A stretch of 64,000 nucleotides of DNA from positions 124,001 through 188,000 of the forward strand of contig CAWARY010000001.1 in the NCBI GenBank assembly GCA_963784645.1. The letters run 5' to 3'. Every line of letters begins with the position of its first letter. Position 1 is the first letter of the stretch. The position numbers were made by a program, and so were the translations under genes. Below are positions 1 to 8,522 of the stretch, piece by piece. The notes under the pieces are model-generated. The model ran no database searches. It saw nothing but the letters and a program-made list of their open reading frames with translations, and was not told where the DNA came from. Source of the stretch: JBBRVW01 sp963784645 (lineage in GTDB: Bacteria; Actinomycetota; Actinomycetes; JACCUZ01).

Positions 1-358
1 GGTGCCAGGCGGTGGTCCCCTGCAGGACCAGCGCCAATGCCGTGGTGTCGTCGACGGTGTCGGGGAGCGCGAAGGTCGTCGCGGGGTTCGCGAGCGCCTT
101 CTCGGCGTAGCCACCGTTGGTGAGCAGCGCCACGACCCGGCGGCCGTCGGCGTCGCGGCCCACGACCTCGGCTCCCGGGACGAAGGGGACAGACTGGGGC
201 GCGAGGTAGTCGTCGGCGGTCTGGTGGGTGTCGGCGTAGTTGACGCCGGCCGCCGTGACCTCCAGCAGGAGCCTGCCGTCCTGCGGCCCCGGGTCCGGGA
301 GATCGACGAGACGGAGGACCTCAGGCCCCCCGAACTCGCTCACCTGGATAGCGCGCAT
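1..358 (-). CDS. Quinone oxidoreductase / zinc-type alcohol dehydrogenase-like protein (N-terminal part)
   Basis: The gene runs off the left edge of the window, so only the first 119 or so residues are visible. They read as the N-terminal GroES-like half of a medium-chain dehydrogenase/reductase: MRAIQVSEFGGPEVL, then a turn-rich stretch with AAGVNYADTHQ and VPGAEVVG. This is the usual opening of NADPH:quinone reductase-type enzymes, which pass hydride from NADPH to quinones or enones in the cytosol. No structural-zinc cysteines are seen so far, as expected for the quinone reductase branch. The start ATG at 358-356 is supported by a TACAGT box (372-367) ending 8 nt upstream, a leaderless arrangement. 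It is divergent from fabG. The exact substrate is unknown. Confidence 0.88.
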   Translation of the reverse strand, partial: MRAIQVSEFGGPEVLRLVDLPDPGPQDGRLLLEVTAAGVNYADTHQTADDYLAPQSVPFVPGAEVVGRDADGRRVVALLTNGGYAEKALANPATTFALPDTVDDTTALALVLQGTTAWH

Positions 359-451
359 CGGTGCTGACTGTAACGGGCCCCCCGGAGGCGGTCGCGCGCC
401 AGCGAGGCCCCTGCTGGGGGTACCCGCGGGCAGACCGATAGCGTCGCGCCC

Positions 452-1183
452 GTGAGCGAGCAGACTCCTGGGCCCCCGGCCGGGCGCTCGGTGCTGGTCA
501 CCGGCGGCAACCGCGGCATCGGTCTGGCGATCGCCCGGGCCTTCGCCGAGGCCGGCGACCGGGTGACCGTCACCTACCGCTCCGGCGAGCCGCCGGAGGG
601 CCTCGCCGGCGTGCGCTGCGACGTGACCGACCCCCAGTCGGTCGACGCGGCGTTCAGCGAGGTCGAGGCTGCCCAGGGCCCGGTCGAGGTGCTCGTGGCC
701 AACGCCGGCGTGACGCGAGACCAGCTGATCATGCGGATGTCCGAGGAGGACTTCTCGACCGTCGTGCAGACCAACCTGGCGGGGTCGTGGCGGGTCGCCA
801 AACGCGCCTCGAAGGGGATGCTCCGGCTCAAGCGCGGCCGGGTCGTGTTCATCTCCTCCGTCGTCGGGCTGCTGGGGTCGGCGGGGCAGAGCAACTACGC
901 CGCCTCCAAGGCCGGCCTCGTCGGGCTCGCGCGGTCACTCGCCCGCGAGCTCGGCTCGCGTGGCATCACCTTCAACGTCGTCGCACCCGGCTTCGTGCAG
1001 ACCGACATGACGGCCGAGCTGCCCGACGACCTCCAGCAGACCTATCGCGGCCAGATCCCGCTGGGGCGGTTCGCCACGGTCGACGAGGTGGCCGGTGTCG
1101 TGCGCTTCCTCGCCAGCGACGACGCGGCGTACGTGACGGGCGCAGTCGTACCGGTGGACGGCGGACTAGGAATGGGGCACTGA
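452..1183 (+). CDS. fabG: 3-oxoacyl-[acyl-carrier-protein] reductase FabG (MabA type)
   Basis: This 243-residue short-chain dehydrogenase reduces 3-oxoacyl-ACP to 3-hydroxyacyl-ACP with NADPH in FAS II. The Rossmann motif TGGNRGIG is at residues 17-24, NAG at 84-86, and the catalytic set is Asn108, Ser136, Tyr149 and Lys153 (YAASK). The length is normal for the family. The GTG start has no ribosome binding site, but TAGCGT at 439-444 ends 7 nt before it, so the message is probably leaderless. The stop codon abuts the ATG of the InhA-like gene. The fabG-inhA order is that of mycobacterial mabA-inhA, which makes FabG a better call than a generic SDR. Confidence 0.95.
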   Translation: MSEQTPGPPAGRSVLVTGGNRGIGLAIARAFAEAGDRVTVTYRSGEPPEGLAGVRCDVTDPQSVDAAFSEVEAAQGPVEVLVANAGVTRDQLIMRMSEEDFSTVVQTNLAGSWRVAKRASKGMLRLKRGRVVFISSVVGLLGSAGQSNYAASKAGLVGLARSLARELGSRGITFNVVAPGFVQTDMTAELPDDLQQTYRGQIPLGRFATVDEVAGVVRFLASDDAAYVTGAVVPVDGGLGMGH

Positions 1184-1981
1184 ATGGGGCTCGACGGCGC
1201 GGCCGGAGGCCGCGGAATCCTCGACGGGAAGCGGATCCTCGTGACCGGGGTGCTGATGGAGTCCTCCATCGCCTTCCATGTCGCTCGGATCGCCCAGCAG
1301 GAGGGCGCCGAGCTCGTGCTCACGTCCTTCGGCCGCACGATGCGGATCACGCAGACGATCGCCAAGCGGCTGCCGAGCAGGCCGCCGGTGATCGAGCTGG
1401 ACGCCTCGAACAAGGACGACTTCGACGCTCTCGCCGACCGGGTCCGCGAGCACGTCGACGGGCTCGACGGTGTGCTGCACTCGATCGGGTTCGCACCCGA
1501 GACCGCACTCGGCGGCAACTTCCTCAAGACCGAGTGGTCCGACGTGGCGACCGCCCTGCAGATCTCGGCGTACTCGCTGAAGGCGCTGGCGGTGGCGGCG
1601 CAGCCGCTGATGCCGGCCGACGGCGGCTCGGTGGTGGGGCTCACGTTCGACGCGAGCCAGGCCTGGCCCAAGTACGACTGGATGGGTGTCGCGAAGGCGG
1701 CCTTCGAGTCGACGGCCCGCTACCTGGCCCGTGACCTCGGTCCCGAGGGCGTGCGGGTCAACCTGGTCGCGGCCGGACCGCTGCTGAGCACTGCAGCGAA
1801 GTCGATCCCCGGGTTCGACGAGCTCAAGGACGTGTGGACCTCGCGTGCGCCGCTCGCCTGGGACACGTCCGACTTCGAGCCGGCGGCTCGCGCCTGTGTC
1901 GCGCTGCTGTCGGACTGGTTCCCGCGCACCACCGGGGAGATCGTGCACGTCGACGGCGGCGTGCACGCCATGGGCGCGTAG
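1184..1981 (+). CDS. inhA: Enoyl-[acyl-carrier-protein] reductase (NADH), InhA/FabI type
   Basis: This 265-residue protein catalyses the last FAS II step, reducing trans-2-enoyl-ACP with NADH. GKRILVTG (15-22) followed by SSIAFHVAR is the InhA-style cofactor loop. HSIGF (99-103) carries the serine equivalent to InhA Ser94. The catalytic pair is Tyr164 and Lys171 in YDWMGVAK, the InhA spacing of six residues between Tyr and Lys. Its ATG directly follows the fabG stop, so the two are co-transcribed and probably translationally coupled. FabI is an equivalent name. The genus Mycobacterium is not implied, because this gene pair occurs widely in actinomycetes. Confidence 0.95.
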   Translation: MGLDGAAGGRGILDGKRILVTGVLMESSIAFHVARIAQQEGAELVLTSFGRTMRITQTIAKRLPSRPPVIELDASNKDDFDALADRVREHVDGLDGVLHSIGFAPETALGGNFLKTEWSDVATALQISAYSLKALAVAAQPLMPADGGSVVGLTFDASQAWPKYDWMGVAKAAFESTARYLARDLGPEGVRVNLVAAGPLLSTAAKSIPGFDELKDVWTSRAPLAWDTSDFEPAARACVALLSDWFPRTTGEIVHVDGGVHAMGA

Positions 1982-1991
1982 CCGGACGTCG

Positions 1992-3704
1992 GTGGGGGAC
2001 CTCGTGCACGCCGACCGACCGGCGCTCGTGGAGCTCCGTGTTCTCGACGGGGCGAACCTCTACTTCCCGCGACCCGCGGTCAAGCTGACCCTCGACGTCG
2101 GCGGCCTGCTGGAGCTCGACGACGACCGGGCGCGGGCACTGGGGGAGTCCCTCGCGGTCGCCGCTGCGCGCCCCGGGGCGGCCGGTACCGCGCTGCGGCA
2201 GCGGTTCGCGCTGCGGGTCGTCGCAACCGTTGTACGCCGGGTGGCGCGCGGATCGGGCACGACCCGGCTGGGGATCCGGACGCGGCCGACGGCAGACCTG
2301 CACCGGGTCGTGGTGGCCTACCCGTGGCGGCACCGAGGCCGGGCCCAGGCCCTCGGCCACGCCGTGGCCGGCGTCCTCGACGCGCTGCCCTCGGCCGACG
2401 TCGACGCGGTGCTCGAGGCGGCCGCCGGGCACGTGCGCAGCGCCGAGCTCGGAGACCCGCCGAGCACCCGCACCCCGCACGTCCCCGTGGTCGCCGTGAC
2501 GGGCACCAACGGCAAGACCACCACCTCGCGGCTGGTTGCCCGGATGGGGCGGTGCGCCGGGCTGGTCGTCGGCTGGTCGTCGACCGACGGCGTCTACGTC
2601 GACGGCGAGCTCGTCGAGCCCGGCGACTACTCCGGCCCGGCCGGGGCCGGCCGGGTGCTCGACGACGACCGGGTCCAGCTGGCGGTCACGGAGACGGCGC
2701 GCGGCGGCATCCTGCTGCGCGGCCTGGGCATCTCGCACAACGACGTCTCCGTGGTCACGAACGTCAGCGCCGACCACCTCGGGCTGCAGGACATCGACAC
2801 GGTCGACCAGCTCGCCGAGGTCAAGGCAGTGGTCACGCGGGTCACGCGGCCCAGCGGCTGGGTGGTCCTGAACGGCGACGACCCGCGGACCTTCGCGATG
2901 CGCCTCGGTGCCCGGTCGCACGTCTGTGTCTTCTCCCGCGACCCCGACTCGCCCGCCCTGCGCACCGTCCTCAACGAGGGTGGCCGGGCGATCACGCTGC
3001 TCGACGGCGCCATCACCGTCGTCGAGGGACGGCGGGAGCCGGAGCCACTGGTGCCGGTCGTCGACGTGCCGATGACGTTGGCCGGGCTCTCGCACGTCAA
3101 CGTCGAGAACGCCCTCGCCGCCGTCGCCGCCGGGCTCGGTGTCGGGTTGCCACGAGAAGCGGTGGTCGACGGCCTCCGCTCGTTCCGCCCCGGCCCCGAG
3201 GACAACCCCGGCCGGATGAACGTCTGGTCGGTCGGCGGCGTCACGGTCGTCGTCGACCTGGCCCACAACGAGGCCGGCGTCACGGCGCTGCTCGAGGTGC
3301 TCCACGGGCTGCGGCCCCCCGGCCGGGCGGTACGGCTGGTCGTCGGGACCCCCGGCGACCGCACCGACGACATCATCCGCAGCGTGGGCGAGATCGCGGC
3401 CCGCGGTGCCGACCAGGTGGTGATCGGCCACAAGGAGCACTACCTCCGGGGGCGCGATGCCGACGAGCTCGCCGCCCTCCTCCGAGACGGTGCGGCCGCG
3501 GTCGGCGTCACGGACGTGCCGGTCCACCCCACCGAGCTCGCCGCCCTGCAGGCGCTGCTCGCGCAGTCGGCAGCCGGCGACGCGGTCGGGGTCATGTGCC
3601 ACGCGGAGCGCACCGAGATCGGTGGCTGGCTGACGGCGCAGGGCGGGGCGGTCGACAGTCCCGAGGTCGTCCGGACCAAGGTGCTGGCGGCCGCCCCGGC
3701 CTGA
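1992..3704 (+). CDS. Mur ligase family protein, cyanophycin-synthetase-like but lacking the ATP-grasp domain
   Basis: The product has 570 residues. The first part (LDGANLYFPRPAVKLTLDVG) resembles the short N-terminal domain of cyanophycin synthetase. The ATP-grasp domain is missing, and a Mur ligase core follows: P-loop GTNGKTTTS, ETARGGILLRGLG, SADHLGLQDIDT and DLAHNEAG. The same signatures occur in cphA at 14754-17501. The start is taken as GTG 1992, 10 nt after the inhA stop, because an upstream in-frame ATG lies inside inhA. Mur ligases join an amino acid to a carboxylate through an acyl phosphate. The substrate here is unknown: it could help cyanophycin synthesis or act on another peptide. 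The position suggests co-transcription with fabG-inhA. Confidence 0.85.
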   Translation: MGDLVHADRPALVELRVLDGANLYFPRPAVKLTLDVGGLLELDDDRARALGESLAVAAARPGAAGTALRQRFALRVVATVVRRVARGSGTTRLGIRTRPTADLHRVVVAYPWRHRGRAQALGHAVAGVLDALPSADVDAVLEAAAGHVRSAELGDPPSTRTPHVPVVAVTGTNGKTTTSRLVARMGRCAGLVVGWSSTDGVYVDGELVEPGDYSGPAGAGRVLDDDRVQLAVTETARGGILLRGLGISHNDVSVVTNVSADHLGLQDIDTVDQLAEVKAVVTRVTRPSGWVVLNGDDPRTFAMRLGARSHVCVFSRDPDSPALRTVLNEGGRAITLLDGAITVVEGRREPEPLVPVVDVPMTLAGLSHVNVENALAAVAAGLGVGLPREAVVDGLRSFRPGPEDNPGRMNVWSVGGVTVVVDLAHNEAGVTALLEVLHGLRPPGRAVRLVVGTPGDRTDDIIRSVGEIAARGADQVVIGHKEHYLRGRDADELAALLRDGAAAVGVTDVPVHPTELAALQALLAQSAAGDAVGVMCHAERTEIGGWLTAQGGAVDSPEVVRTKVLAAAPA

Positions 3705-3724
3705 TCCTGCCGGGCGCGCCCGGG

Positions 3725-4573
3725 TCAGACGCGCTCGCAGGTGAGGAGCAGGTACTCCCACTCCAGCACCGTGCGACCGGCAGCTCCCACGTCGTGCCGC
3801 TGCGCGAGCTCGGCCAGCTCACGGTCCAGGGCCGCCACCCGCTCGGGGTCGCCGGCGATCGCCTGGTAGACCGAGATGGTCGGGCCGTAGCGGGCCTTGA
3901 AGTAGTCGCGGAAGTCGGCCGGATCGCGGAAGTGGTCCACCCGCAGGGTGGCGCGCGACGCCGACACCTCGGTGACGCGATCGCCGAGCAGCTCGCGGAC
4001 GTGCGCCTCGTTGCCCCAGAGAGGCGGCGGCTGTGCACCGGCGGGGGGCGGCGGTGCGTACGGCTTCATCGTCGCGAACATCTGGCCGATGAAGCCCTCG
4101 GGTGTCCAGCTGAGCAGGCCGATGGTGCCCCCCGGGCGGCAGACCCGGACCAGCTCGTCGGCCGCGGGCTGGTGGTGCGGGGCGAACATCACGCCGACGC
4201 AGGACAGCACGGTGTCGAACGAGGCGTCCGGGAACGGCAGCTCCTCGGCGTCGGCCTGCTGCCAGTCGACCTCGACGCCGGCCCGGGCCGCCGCCCTGCG
4301 TCCGGCGTCGAAGAGCTCCGGCGTGAGGTCGGAGGCGACGACCGACGCCCCGGCCGCGGCGGCCGGGATGCTGGCGTTGCCGGCACCGGCTGCCACGTCG
4401 AGGACCCGCTCGCCGGGGCCGACACCGCTCGCCGTCACCAGTGCCGGGCCGAGCGGGGTGATGAGGTCGTGCGCCAGCTCGGGGTAGTCGCCCTGGGCCC
4501 ACATGGCCCGGTGCTTGGCCTTGAGGGCCTGGTCGACCTCGGTCGCCGCTGAACGCTGGTCGGTGCTGGTCAT
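3725..4573 (-). CDS. Class I SAM-dependent methyltransferase
   Basis: The 282-residue protein has the class I methyltransferase fold. Motif I is VLDVAAGAGNAS, followed by the acidic residue of ASDLTPE, the DAEELPFPDASFD region and VLSCVGVMFAPHH. This is the UbiE/ubiquinone-methyltransferase-like type, in which SAM donates a methyl group to a small molecule. The start at ATG 4573 is chosen over the ATG at 4603 because AGGAGG (complement of 4581-4586) lies 7 nt upstream of it. The gene converges with the Mur ligase gene, and a CCGGGCGCGCCCGG palindrome (3710-3723) sits between the stops. The substrate cannot be told from sequence. Confidence 0.88.
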   Translation of the reverse strand: MTSTDQRSAATEVDQALKAKHRAMWAQGDYPELAHDLITPLGPALVTASGVGPGERVLDVAAGAGNASIPAAAAGASVVASDLTPELFDAGRRAAARAGVEVDWQQADAEELPFPDASFDTVLSCVGVMFAPHHQPAADELVRVCRPGGTIGLLSWTPEGFIGQMFATMKPYAPPPPAGAQPPPLWGNEAHVRELLGDRVTEVSASRATLRVDHFRDPADFRDYFKARYGPTISVYQAIAGDPERVAALDRELAELAQRHDVGAAGRTVLEWEYLLLTCERV

Positions 4574-4672
4574 GCCGGTGCCTCCTGGAGTCGGTGTGCT
4601 CACGACGCTAGGAGGGCGTAGTGCCAGAGATAAGGGTGCCGACGCGTAAGTCGTCCGGCCCGGCGCGCGTGC

Positions 4673-5824
4673 TCAGCCGTGGGTGGTGGCGGCGTGCGCG
4701 TAGTCGTCGGTCGCGAGGACGAGGGCCGCCGCGGCGGTGCGCTGGGCGGATCCCGTCAGGTCGAGCTTGCGGTAGACCGTCTGCAGGTGCCGCTCGACCG
4801 TGCGGACGCTCAGGGTGAGGGCGTCGGCGATCTGGCGGTTGTCCTGGCCGGCGGCGACCAGGTCGAGGACCTCGCGCTCGCGGGCGGTGAGCCGCTCCAG
4901 GACGCCGGAGCCGTCCGCGGTCCTCGGCGCCGAGACGGTCCGGAGCCCGGCTGAGGCGAGGGCGGCGTCGGGGGCGAGGAAGGCGGCCAGCTCGGCGAAG
5001 CACACGTCGGTCGCCGGTTCGCCGTCCAGCAGCACGTGGTTGTCGGACTCGAGGGTCACGAGGTGGGCGCCGGGGATCTCCGCGGCCAGCCGGCGGCCGC
5101 CCTCCAGCGGGTTCATCTCGTCGCCCCGCGAGTGCAGCACCAGCGTGGGGACGCGCAGCTGCGGGAGCAGGTCGTTGACGTCGACGTCCATCCTGGCCCT
5201 GCGGAAGGCCGCGGCGTTCTCGGCCGTCGTGGACCGGCGCATCAGCTCGTCGACCCAGGTCATCTGCTCCGGGCTGGCGCCCGGCATGAGTGCGTCGGTG
5301 AACACCCGCCGGAACCGCCCCTCCGGACGCGCCCAGCCGACCTCGATCATCTTCGTGAACGTCTCCTCGAGCTGCGCTGTCTCGTCGGACCCGTCGCCGA
5401 GCATCGCGACGTAGCTGCCGAGCAGCACCAGCCGGGTGACCCGCTCCGGGTGGCGGTGCGCGTAGGCCACCGCCACCGGGCCGCCCTGCGACATCCCGAG
5501 CAGGGCGAACCGGTCGAGACCCGCGTTGTCGACGACGGCCTCGAGGTCGGCGACGCGTGCCTCGAAGGTGAAGTCCGTGACGGCCCAGTCGGACAGGCCG
5601 AAGCCGCGCTCGTCGTACCGGACGCTCGCGGACACCTCGCCGAGCCGCTGCACGAAATGTCTCCAGACCGGGCTCTGCAGGTCGTACTCGAGATGGCTCA
5701 GCCAGCAGGTCGAGACGACCAGCGGCGGCCCCTCGTCCCCGAGCCGGGCATAGGCGATCCGGGTGCCGTCGGCCGAGCGGCAGAAGCCGACCGACTGGAC
5801 GGACGGGTGGACGGTGGGCCCCAT
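4673..5824 (-). CDS. Alpha/beta-hydrolase fold fused to a LuxR-type DNA-binding domain
   Basis: The 383-residue protein has two domains. Residues 1-270 form an alpha/beta hydrolase with DERGFGLSD and the nucleophile elbow GMSQGG (Ser112). The histidine is probably in SDNHVLLDGEP. The last 65 residues are a LuxR/NarL helix-turn-helix with LTAREREVLDLVAAG and SVRTVERHLQTVYRKL. Such proteins are thought to sense or hydrolyse a small ester or lactone and control transcription, but the ligand and targets are unknown. TACCGT (5838-5833) ends 8 nt before the ATG, consistent with a leaderless mRNA. Confidence 0.9.
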   Translation of the reverse strand: MGPTVHPSVQSVGFCRSADGTRIAYARLGDEGPPLVVSTCWLSHLEYDLQSPVWRHFVQRLGEVSASVRYDERGFGLSDWAVTDFTFEARVADLEAVVDNAGLDRFALLGMSQGGPVAVAYAHRHPERVTRLVLLGSYVAMLGDGSDETAQLEETFTKMIEVGWARPEGRFRRVFTDALMPGASPEQMTWVDELMRRSTTAENAAAFRRARMDVDVNDLLPQLRVPTLVLHSRGDEMNPLEGGRRLAAEIPGAHLVTLESDNHVLLDGEPATDVCFAELAAFLAPDAALASAGLRTVSAPRTADGSGVLERLTAREREVLDLVAAGQDNRQIADALTLSVRTVERHLQTVYRKLDLTGSAQRTAAAALVLATDDYAHAATTHG

Positions 5825-5980
5825 GACTCCAGACGGTACCCGTCACGACGTGAGTGGTCAGGTGGTCCTGCGCGACAGGTTCGTACGGCGATGACGGTGC
5901 GGACCGACCAGATCTGGCGCCGCCGATCGCCTGTGCGGTTGCCGGCGACGATCGGCCGGTGCGGCTGCAGGGGATCACGT

Positions 5981-6484
5981 CTAGAGCACGAGGTACTGGC
6001 GCCCGTCGAGCAGTTCGCGGACGGCGTCCAGCTGGCCGGCATGGGTGGCGGTCTCGACGAGCACGTGCACGAGCACCGTGCGGAGGTCGGGAAAGTGAAG
6101 CCCGGCAGACTCCCACCAGTCCTCCGGCTGCGCCGGCGCGTCGTCCAGGCCGTGGGCGGTGATGATCTCGTCGGAACGGGCGATCGCCGAGCGGTAGGCC
6201 TCCAGGACCGCGTCGACGGGCTCGTTCGGCTCGACCCGCCAGTCGCCGTTGTCGCCCTCGGGCCAGAAGTCGAGGGGTGCACCCGCAACCACTACCTCGA
6301 ACCAGTAGCGCTCGTCGGAGACCGTCAGGTGTCGGACGAGAGCCAGGCACGACCAGCCGGACGGCAACACCGGGCGGCGTAGCTGCTCCTCAGTGAGGCC
6401 TTCCAGCTGGCTGATCACGTGGTGGCGCTGGCCGGTGAGGCGGCCGAGCAGCAGAGCGCGTTCCGCGGAGCCACCGTCTGCCAT
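5981..6484 (-). CDS. DinB/DUF664 family protein
   Basis: The 167-residue protein has the DinB four-helix pattern. His of LVRHLTVSDERYW and His of ATHAGQLDAVRELL are two of the usual metal-binding histidines. The WPEGDNGDWRVEPNEP loop is typical of the DUF664 branch. In actinobacteria this family includes mycothiol-dependent transferases and isomerases, which fits an organism carrying mshC. The reaction is not known. TAGCCT (6496-6491) ends 6 nt before the ATG, so the transcript is probably leaderless. Confidence 0.88.
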   Translation of the reverse strand: MADGGSAERALLLGRLTGQRHHVISQLEGLTEEQLRRPVLPSGWSCLALVRHLTVSDERYWFEVVVAGAPLDFWPEGDNGDWRVEPNEPVDAVLEAYRSAIARSDEIITAHGLDDAPAQPEDWWESAGLHFPDLRTVLVHVLVETATHAGQLDAVRELLDGRQYLVL

Positions 6485-6602
6485 TGCCTCAGGCTAGATG
6501 GCGGTGAAGACCGTGCACACGCCGCTGCCCGGACGCCGATGCCTCGGACCTGGCTGCTTGCAGACTGACGCCATCCCAGGCCGACCCCGACCGTCCGTCC
6601 AG

Positions 6603-6653
6603 TGATCCACAGGGGATCGGTTGCAGTTTCTCCAACAGATCCGCTCTGGATCA
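6603..6653. repeat. 51-nt palindromic hairpin repeat, copy 1
   Basis: The outer arms are TGATCCA and TGGATCA, and nested inner arms GATC-GTTG / CAAC-GATC give a long imperfect hairpin. It is nearly identical to copy 2 at 7723-7773, with one difference in 51 positions. It has the same length and plan as the diverged copy 3 at 14067-14117. It lies just upstream of the frameshifted hydrolase gene. It could be a REP/MITE-like element or a processing site. Confidence 0.85.
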
Positions 6654-6681
6654 TGCATCCGAGGGCAGGAGGATGGCGGCC

Positions 6682-7588
6682 ATGTGCACAGGAGACCTCG
6701 TGGCGGACGGATCGGTGCCCTATGAGCATGGTGGGGTGGCGTACCGGGACTTCGGTGGCCAGGGGCCAGCGGTGATGCTGGTGCACGGGCTGGGCGGCAA
6801 CCTGGCGCACTGGGGTCGTGTCGCGCCGCTCCTTCACGACCGGTACCGGCTGATTGCGATCGATCTGCCGTCCCACGGAGCCTCCACCGCGCCGGCCGTC
6901 TACTCCTTCGATCACGACCTGGGCGCGGTGGACGAAGTACGTCAGAGACTGAGTCTGGACCGACCCGCTCTGGTCGGGCACTCGTACGGCGGCATGCTCG
7001 CGGTCTCGCTCGGGGCCAGTCGTGCGGGCGACTACCGCGTGGTCGTCAACGTCGACGGTCTCGCGTTCGCCCTGGATACCGAGAGGGATCCGGAAGTCGC
7101 AGCCGGAGCAGCGCCCGGACGAGGCCTCGGTGAACGAGGGCGACGCCGAGTGGCTCGAAGCCGAGGTGAGCCGGGAGGTCGAGGAGGCTGCCTTGATCGG
7201 ATTGCGCCTCGACCGCGACGGCGAGATGGTCCGACGGGCGTTTCAGCTGCGCGACGACGGGCGCTGGCACAGTTCGCCCACCATCGACCGTTTCGTCGAG
7301 ATCGGCCAGGTCCTCGACGAACTGGATCTCATGCCTGCCTACGCCGCCAGCTCCTGTCGAACCGTCACGGTGTTCGCCGAGTACCGCTACGCCCCGACCG
7401 AGGAGGCGGCGGCCGGTTCCCGGCGGCACGCTGAGCGAGTTCGAGCGGCACTGGTGGCCGCGGGTGCCGAGGTGGACAGCGTGCCCTCCGGCCACTACCC
7501 GCACGTCGAGGTGCCCGAAGTGACAGCCGAACGGACTCAGGGGATGGCTCGGAAGGTGACTCCTGCTCTGCGGCCGTCAGCCCTGTGA
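6682..7588 (+). pseudogene. Alpha/beta hydrolase gene with a one-base frameshift
   Basis: The first part reads VMLVHGLGGNLAHWG, DLPSHGAS and the elbow VGHSYGGML, then NVDGLAFALDTERDPE. From about 7094 the homologous reading moves by one base and continues as SQPEQRPDEASVNEGDAEWL through SGHYPHVEVPE to a stop at 7588. Removing one A of the AA at 7094-7095 joins the halves into a 301-residue hydrolase with nucleophile Ser in GHSYGG and His in SGHYPHVE. As written, the protein would lose its catalytic histidine. AGGAGG at 6667-6672 suits a start at ATG 6682 better than the ATG at 6673. The gene sits between two 51-nt hairpins. It is either decayed or carries a sequencing error. Confidence 0.82.
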
Positions 7589-7944
7589 CGCGACCACCTC
7601 CCGGTCAGCGCACAGATGCCGGTCCTCACCGCCTGTTGATGCGGCTGTGCGGTTCGGACCGCCGACGGCTTACGTGGGGCCAGCGACCGATCGACGAGGT
7701 GGCGACGAACGCCGTCATCCCGTGATCCACAGGGGATCGGTTGCAGATTCTCCAACAGATCCGCTCTGGATCATGCACCACCGGAACGAGGAGTGCCGGT
7801 GCTTTCGCTGGGCTCAGGTTCGGTCAGTCGCGTCGTCGCAGGCACGACCGATCGATTCTGGCGAGTGCGCCACATCGGATCCAGAGCGGCACCTACCTAG
7901 CGCTCCCTTCGCGGCGGTGGAGGGAACCGCGCTCGACGATGGAC
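7589..7944. other. Intergenic stretch, 356 bp
   Basis: The only recognisable object is the second 51-nt hairpin at 7723-7773. No convincing coding frame, RNA gene or terminator was seen elsewhere in this gap. Base composition is slightly less GC-rich than in the neighbouring core genes. Confidence 0.6.
7723..7773. repeat. 51-nt palindromic hairpin repeat, copy 2
   Basis: This is the same element as at 6603-6653, in the same orientation with one mismatch (A for T near the centre). The two copies start 1120 bp apart and enclose the frameshifted hydrolase gene. The match extends a few bases past each end of the hairpin. Confidence 0.85.
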
Positions 7945-8298
7945 TCACTCAGCCGCAAGGTGCCCGAAGCGGCGAACCTCCTGGGGCCAGCCGCAGGCCT
8001 CTGCGATCTTTCCCGCCCACTTCGTGGCCGCCTCGTCATCAGCCACGTCCACCACGGTGAACCCGCCCAGAAACTCCTTGGTCTCCACGTACGGCCCGTC
8101 GGTGATCATCACGGTGCCACTGGTGGGGTCGGCGCTGTAGACCGGGCCGTCCTCCTCCAGCCCACCGGCGAAGACGTACACGCCGGCCGCCTTGATCTCG
8201 TCCACCACCGCCATGGCGAGCGGTCCGCGCCCGCGGAACCACTCCTCGGTGTGGTCGCCCACCCACTGCTGGTTGAAGTAGATGAGGTACTCGGCCAT
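7945..8298 (-). CDS. YciI family protein (DGPF/YCII-related)
   Basis: The 117-residue protein contains the YCII-type signature MITDGPYVETKEFLGGFTVV near the C-terminus and an N-terminal EYLIYFNQ strand. This is a small dimeric ferredoxin-like fold seen in actinobacterial DGPF proteins, which often stand beside ECF sigma genes. No sigma factor is adjacent here. Start ATG 8298 is chosen over the ATG 27 nt upstream because GGAG precedes it at normal spacing. The biochemical role is unknown. Confidence 0.88.
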   Translation of the reverse strand: MAEYLIYFNQQWVGDHTEEWFRGRGPLAMAVVDEIKAAGVYVFAGGLEEDGPVYSADPTSGTVMITDGPYVETKEFLGGFTVVDVADDEAATKWAGKIAEACGWPQEVRRFGHLAAE

Positions 8299-8522
8299 GA
8301 CCACTCCTTCTCCCTGGGGACCCAATGACCCGCGTCACCTACCCTACGAACGACGACAGGCGAATCCGACACGGTGACATCAGACCGAACACCAGGCATC
8401 GGAGTGGCAACGGCGAGTGCTCGCCCGGCACATCGGCAGGAGCGCCGCCGAAGGCCGCGCCTAGTGCCGGACCCACTCGGACCCGGAGGCAGGCTGACGC
8501 GTTCGCGCAAGACTCAGAGCCA

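Noticed and set aside
3710..3723. CCGGGCGCGCCCGG palindrome between convergent genes as a terminator
   Set aside because: It is too short, has no loop and no U-tract, and GC palindromes of this size are expected by chance here. It is kept only as a remark under the methyltransferase.
1824..4552. Long open frames on both strands (645 and 742 codons) over the Mur ligase gene
   Set aside because: Both are shadows. The Mur ligase frame has all family motifs, and the others are low-complexity His/Arg/Gly-rich.
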